This document shows positions 31,793-34,085 of a stretch of 34,085 nucleotides of DNA, in pieces. Every line of letters begins with the position of its first letter. The stretch's first letter is position 1. A program made the translations under genes and the position numbers. Origin of the DNA: Thermoleophilaceae bacterium (GTDB taxonomy: Bacteria > Actinomycetota > Thermoleophilia > Solirubrobacterales > JACPNS01); NCBI GenBank assembly GCA_016462645.1, contig JAEMSX010000023.1:1-34085 (forward strand), written 5' to 3'. The notes beneath the pieces were generated by a model. That model was not told the origin of the DNA. It ran no database searches and was given only the letters and a program-made list of their open reading frames with translations.

Positions 31793-33157
31793 ATGAACCG
31801 CCAAAGCTCGCCACGCCAACTCAACTACTCGAACGCGCTCCTGATCGTGGGCCTCGTGCTCTCGCTCTTCGTCGTGATGTTCCGGCCGGCCGGAGCGGAC
31901 GCAGTGCTGCCCAAGTCGGTCAGCGTGTACGACACGCCTGACGCCGAGCAGGGCGGCTCATCCGGCTCACTGAAGCTGAGCGATGTGCCCACGCGATCGA
32001 ACATCACCTACAAGATTCTTCCGCAGGGCCAGAAGGACAAGAAGAAGGCCGTCGAGGTCGGGCTGACCGGAAAGTCCTTGATCGAGATTCTCGCCAAGGG
32101 CGGAGTGAAGACCGAGAACGTCCAGTTCGTCAGGGTCCGCTACGGAGCCACAGCCGATGACGGAGTGATGCGCCTGGTCCCGCTCGGAGACCCGAACGCC
32201 GAGCGTCCGCCGATCCTGCTCGAGTCGGGCAAGCTGCCGGGCTTCGGTCCGCTGAAGACCCCGTCGATTGTCCCCGGACAGCCGAATCTTGACGATCCGA
32301 TCAGTCAGGACAGCTTCGTGCCCACCGGCGACGCACGCCTGACGTTCATCCCGGGCGAAGCCGGCGCAAAGATCTTCCGCGTTCGGATCAACTCAAAGAA
32401 GAGGAAGTCCGGCGAATACACGCTGACCGCGACTGTCAACGGTGCCCCCAAGGGAATCCTCGAGTACACGTGGTACACGTACGATGCGAAAAACAACCCG
32501 GTGAGGGTTGCTACCTCCGGCAACTCGATCGAAACCAAGGACGCCACGACCGGCAGCGCGCAGCACGTGGTCACCGTCGTCGTGAAAGAGCGCACAACCG
32601 GCTCATACGGCCAGAGCGGAATCGAGTACACCTCGCGCAAGAAGTCCAAGGGCACGACCAAGAACCCGTATGAGCCGACGCCGAAGACCGGCGGAAACAC
32701 CGGCACCGGCACTGGCACCGGAACGGGAGTGGGCACCGGTACGGGAACGGGCACAAACACTCTCGGTGGCGGCAACCTGAGCACGGTTCCCGACCAGACC
32801 GGCGTGACTCCCTTGCCGCAGGACACGACTCCGACGGATCAGACCACTTCGCCGACTCCTCCGACGGCCGCAACCAGCTCCGCAGTCGACACCACGGCGA
32901 TCACCAACGCCGCGCAGAACGTCAGCGGAACTGGTGGACTGAAGACCGTCTCGGGTGTTCTGCTTTCGGCTCCGACCGTGGCTCCCGCATCAGCTGCCGG
33001 CGGCACGCAGATCAGCGCCCTCCCGGCGCCGGTTGCCGATCAGCTCAATTCAATCTTTCAGCCGGTCGACGACGTGGACGATGCGTGGGCGTATTTGCTC
33101 GCGTTACTGTTCGCGTTTACTTTTTCTGGGGCAGTAAGGGAGTGGGTCAAACCGTGA
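31793..33157 (+). CDS. secreted two-domain protein with C-terminal membrane anchor
   Basis: A 454-residue exported protein. Signal peptide or anchor 14-37 (ending GADA). Domain 1 (about 40-160) has TYKILPQ, VGLTGKSLIEILAKGGV and VQFVRVRYGA, which recalls the beta-rich fold seen in molybdopterin-oxidoreductase-like secreted proteins but lacks a cofactor Cys. Domain 2 (about 175-275) is PKD/Ig-like (ARLTFIPGEAG, TWYTYDAKNN, TVVVKERTTG). A Gly-Thr linker (about 300-325), a Thr/Pro-rich stretch and one hydrophobic helix near the end (WAYLLALLFAFTFSGAV, about 431-447) follow. The stop overlaps the next gene's GTG (GTGA). This tight coupling to a TolQ/ExbB-type subunit suggests the two work together at the membrane. 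Confidence 0.75.
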   Translation: MNRQSSPRQLNYSNALLIVGLVLSLFVVMFRPAGADAVLPKSVSVYDTPDAEQGGSSGSLKLSDVPTRSNITYKILPQGQKDKKKAVEVGLTGKSLIEILAKGGVKTENVQFVRVRYGATADDGVMRLVPLGDPNAERPPILLESGKLPGFGPLKTPSIVPGQPNLDDPISQDSFVPTGDARLTFIPGEAGAKIFRVRINSKKRKSGEYTLTATVNGAPKGILEYTWYTYDAKNNPVRVATSGNSIETKDATTGSAQHVVTVVVKERTTGSYGQSGIEYTSRKKSKGTTKNPYEPTPKTGGNTGTGTGTGTGVGTGTGTGTNTLGGGNLSTVPDQTGVTPLPQDTTPTDQTTSPTPPTAATSSAVDTTAITNAAQNVSGTGGLKTVSGVLLSAPTVAPASAAGGTQISALPAPVADQLNSIFQPVDDVDDAWAYLLALLFAFTFSGAVREWVKP

Positions 33158-34085
33158 CATTGATTTACGCGACTTCGGTCGGGGACACCATCACGCAGAG
33201 CGTCGCCGATGTGGCGGAAGCGCTGCGCTATCCAGTGCTGATCACCGCAATGCTCGCGTTGCTGGTGGTGGCCTATGAGCTCGGGCGCCTCGCGGTCGAG
33301 ACATGGAAGCGCAGTCAGATGCCGAAGACTCCGTTCGAGCAGGTGGCTCGCCAGGCGATCAATCAGACGCGCGCCGGCGACAGCGCAGGAGCACAGGCCA
33401 CGTTGAAGGCCTACTCCTACAACGACAACCTGCAGCGCGCCGCAGTTGGCACGTTGTTCGCCCCCAACGCGATCGACGCGCAGCGCGCCGTCATCGAATA
33501 CGACCTCTACGTCTCCAAGCGCCTCGACCGCGTCCGCCTGCTGGTGCGCGCTGGTCCGGCACTGGGACTGATGGGAACCCTGATTCCGCTCTCGCCGGCT
33601 CTGGCCGCGCTCGGCAAGGGTCAGCCCAACGTTCTTGCTGACGAGCTCCAGACGGCATTCTCGGTGACCGTCGTCGGTGTGCTTGTCGGTCTCGTCGCCT
33701 TCACGATCGCACTCGTCCGTGAGCGCTTCTACACGAAGGACCTCGCCGACCTCGAGTTCCTGCGCGAGCTGCGCGGCGACGCGGCGATCTACACGCCGGC
33801 TACCGTCCCGCAGCCTTCCGCTGCGGCTCCGTCACACCTGACGGCGACCGATCAGCCGACGGCCCAGTCTCAGGCGCTCGCCGATGAGACCGTCGTCGTC
33901 CCGGCTCCGGGCCAGGCGGTATCCGCGCCCGCAGGTGGATCCGTTCCGGCATCGGCCGCCGCGCCGACGCCCGCGGCCCCGGCCGCAGCGCCTGCAGCTC
34001 CTGCCACCCCGGCAGCGGCTCCCGCGCCGCCCGCAACACCGCCCGCGTATCCGCCGGCCGTGCCTGAGGCACCGAAGAAGAAGTT
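33154..34085 (+). CDS. MotA/TolQ/ExbB proton-channel family protein, truncated by window end
   Basis: GTG 33154 overlaps the previous stop by 4 nt and opens a frame of 310 codons that continues past the right edge. Residues 27-44 are a first membrane helix (VLITAMLALLVVAYELG). Residues about 132-157 (RAGPALGLMGTLIPLSPAL) and 167-189 (TAFSVTVVGVLVGLVAFTIAL) are the two helices carrying the family signature GPxLGLMGT and the Thr/Ser-lined channel. These subunits use ion flow to drive a partner protein. From about residue 215 there is a long Pro/Ala-rich tail ending PKKK at the edge, unusual for the family. The partner with a single membrane helix (ExbD, TolR, or DUF2149 type) would be expected just outside the window. 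Confidence 0.85.
   Translation, partial: MTLIYATSVGDTITQSVADVAEALRYPVLITAMLALLVVAYELGRLAVETWKRSQMPKTPFEQVARQAINQTRAGDSAGAQATLKAYSYNDNLQRAAVGTLFAPNAIDAQRAVIEYDLYVSKRLDRVRLLVRAGPALGLMGTLIPLSPALAALGKGQPNVLADELQTAFSVTVVGVLVGLVAFTIALVRERFYTKDLADLEFLRELRGDAAIYTPATVPQPSAAAPSHLTATDQPTAQSQALADETVVVPAPGQAVSAPAGGSVPASAAAPTPAAPAAAPAAPATPAAAPAPPATPPAYPPAVPEAPKKK

Noticed and set aside
32694-32762. Repetitive ACCGGC/ACGGGA tract, considered as a CRISPR or minisatellite
   Set aside because: It encodes a Gly-Thr linker inside the secreted anchored protein, with imperfect 6-nt units and no spacer structure.

Overview
The window is high-GC bacterial DNA with actinobacterial gene content: DUF1385 protein, PadR regulator, catabolic-type acetolactate synthase, a GIHH-like IleS, sigma/anti-sigma pairs, and large secreted proteins with Ig-like Lys-rich C-termini. 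From memory of such families, a soil actinobacterium of the class Thermoleophilia (Solirubrobacterales) fits best; no rRNA or tRNA gene is present to prove it. I see no IS element, phage gene, CRISPR array or tRNA. The window reads as a chromosomal segment with dense, mostly plus-strand genes.

Layout. 1-5842: start of a minus-strand gene leaving the window, a small membrane protein, an LCAD-type acyl-CoA dehydrogenase, a second small membrane protein, an M20 peptidase, a membrane HD-GYP-type protein with a long extracytoplasmic-looking tail, and a DUF1385 membrane protein. 5839-7851: a carotenoid-oxygenase-family enzyme divergent from a PadR-type regulator, with a dyad between them. 7886-12202: methylmalonyl-CoA epimerase, a 74-aa protein, a PAP2 phosphatase, YchF GTPase and an AlsS-like acetolactate synthase. 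12213-13022: a minus-strand membrane-anchored protein of unknown function.

13320-21145 holds the most striking block: four consecutive paralogous secreted proteins (617-642 aa) of a family I cannot name. Each has a signal peptide, two Cys-containing modules sharing one motif, and a Lys-rich Ig-like C-terminal domain. They are followed convergently by class II fumarase carrying a histone-H1-like Lys/Ala tail in place of the usual N-terminus.

22779-27452 is a compact cluster of two ECF-type sigma factors, each overlapping by 8 nt a membrane-anchored partner protein, with a MATE exporter between the pairs. ileS follows. 30662 to the right edge is a probable envelope operon: a secreted squalene-cyclase/prenyltransferase-repeat protein, a secreted two-domain protein with a C-terminal membrane anchor, and an overlapping MotA/TolQ/ExbB-type channel subunit cut by the window end. 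A TolQ/ExbB-type motor with secreted partners, in what is probably a single-membrane bacterium, is the best candidate for an undescribed system here.

Regulatory reading. Several genes lack a Shine-Dalgarno sequence but have a TANNNT hexamer 6-8 nt upstream of the start codon, which suggests leaderless transcripts. Other genes have structured leaders (13251-13292, 22706-22772, 31704-31780) or a coupled upstream mini-ORF (19220-19291).
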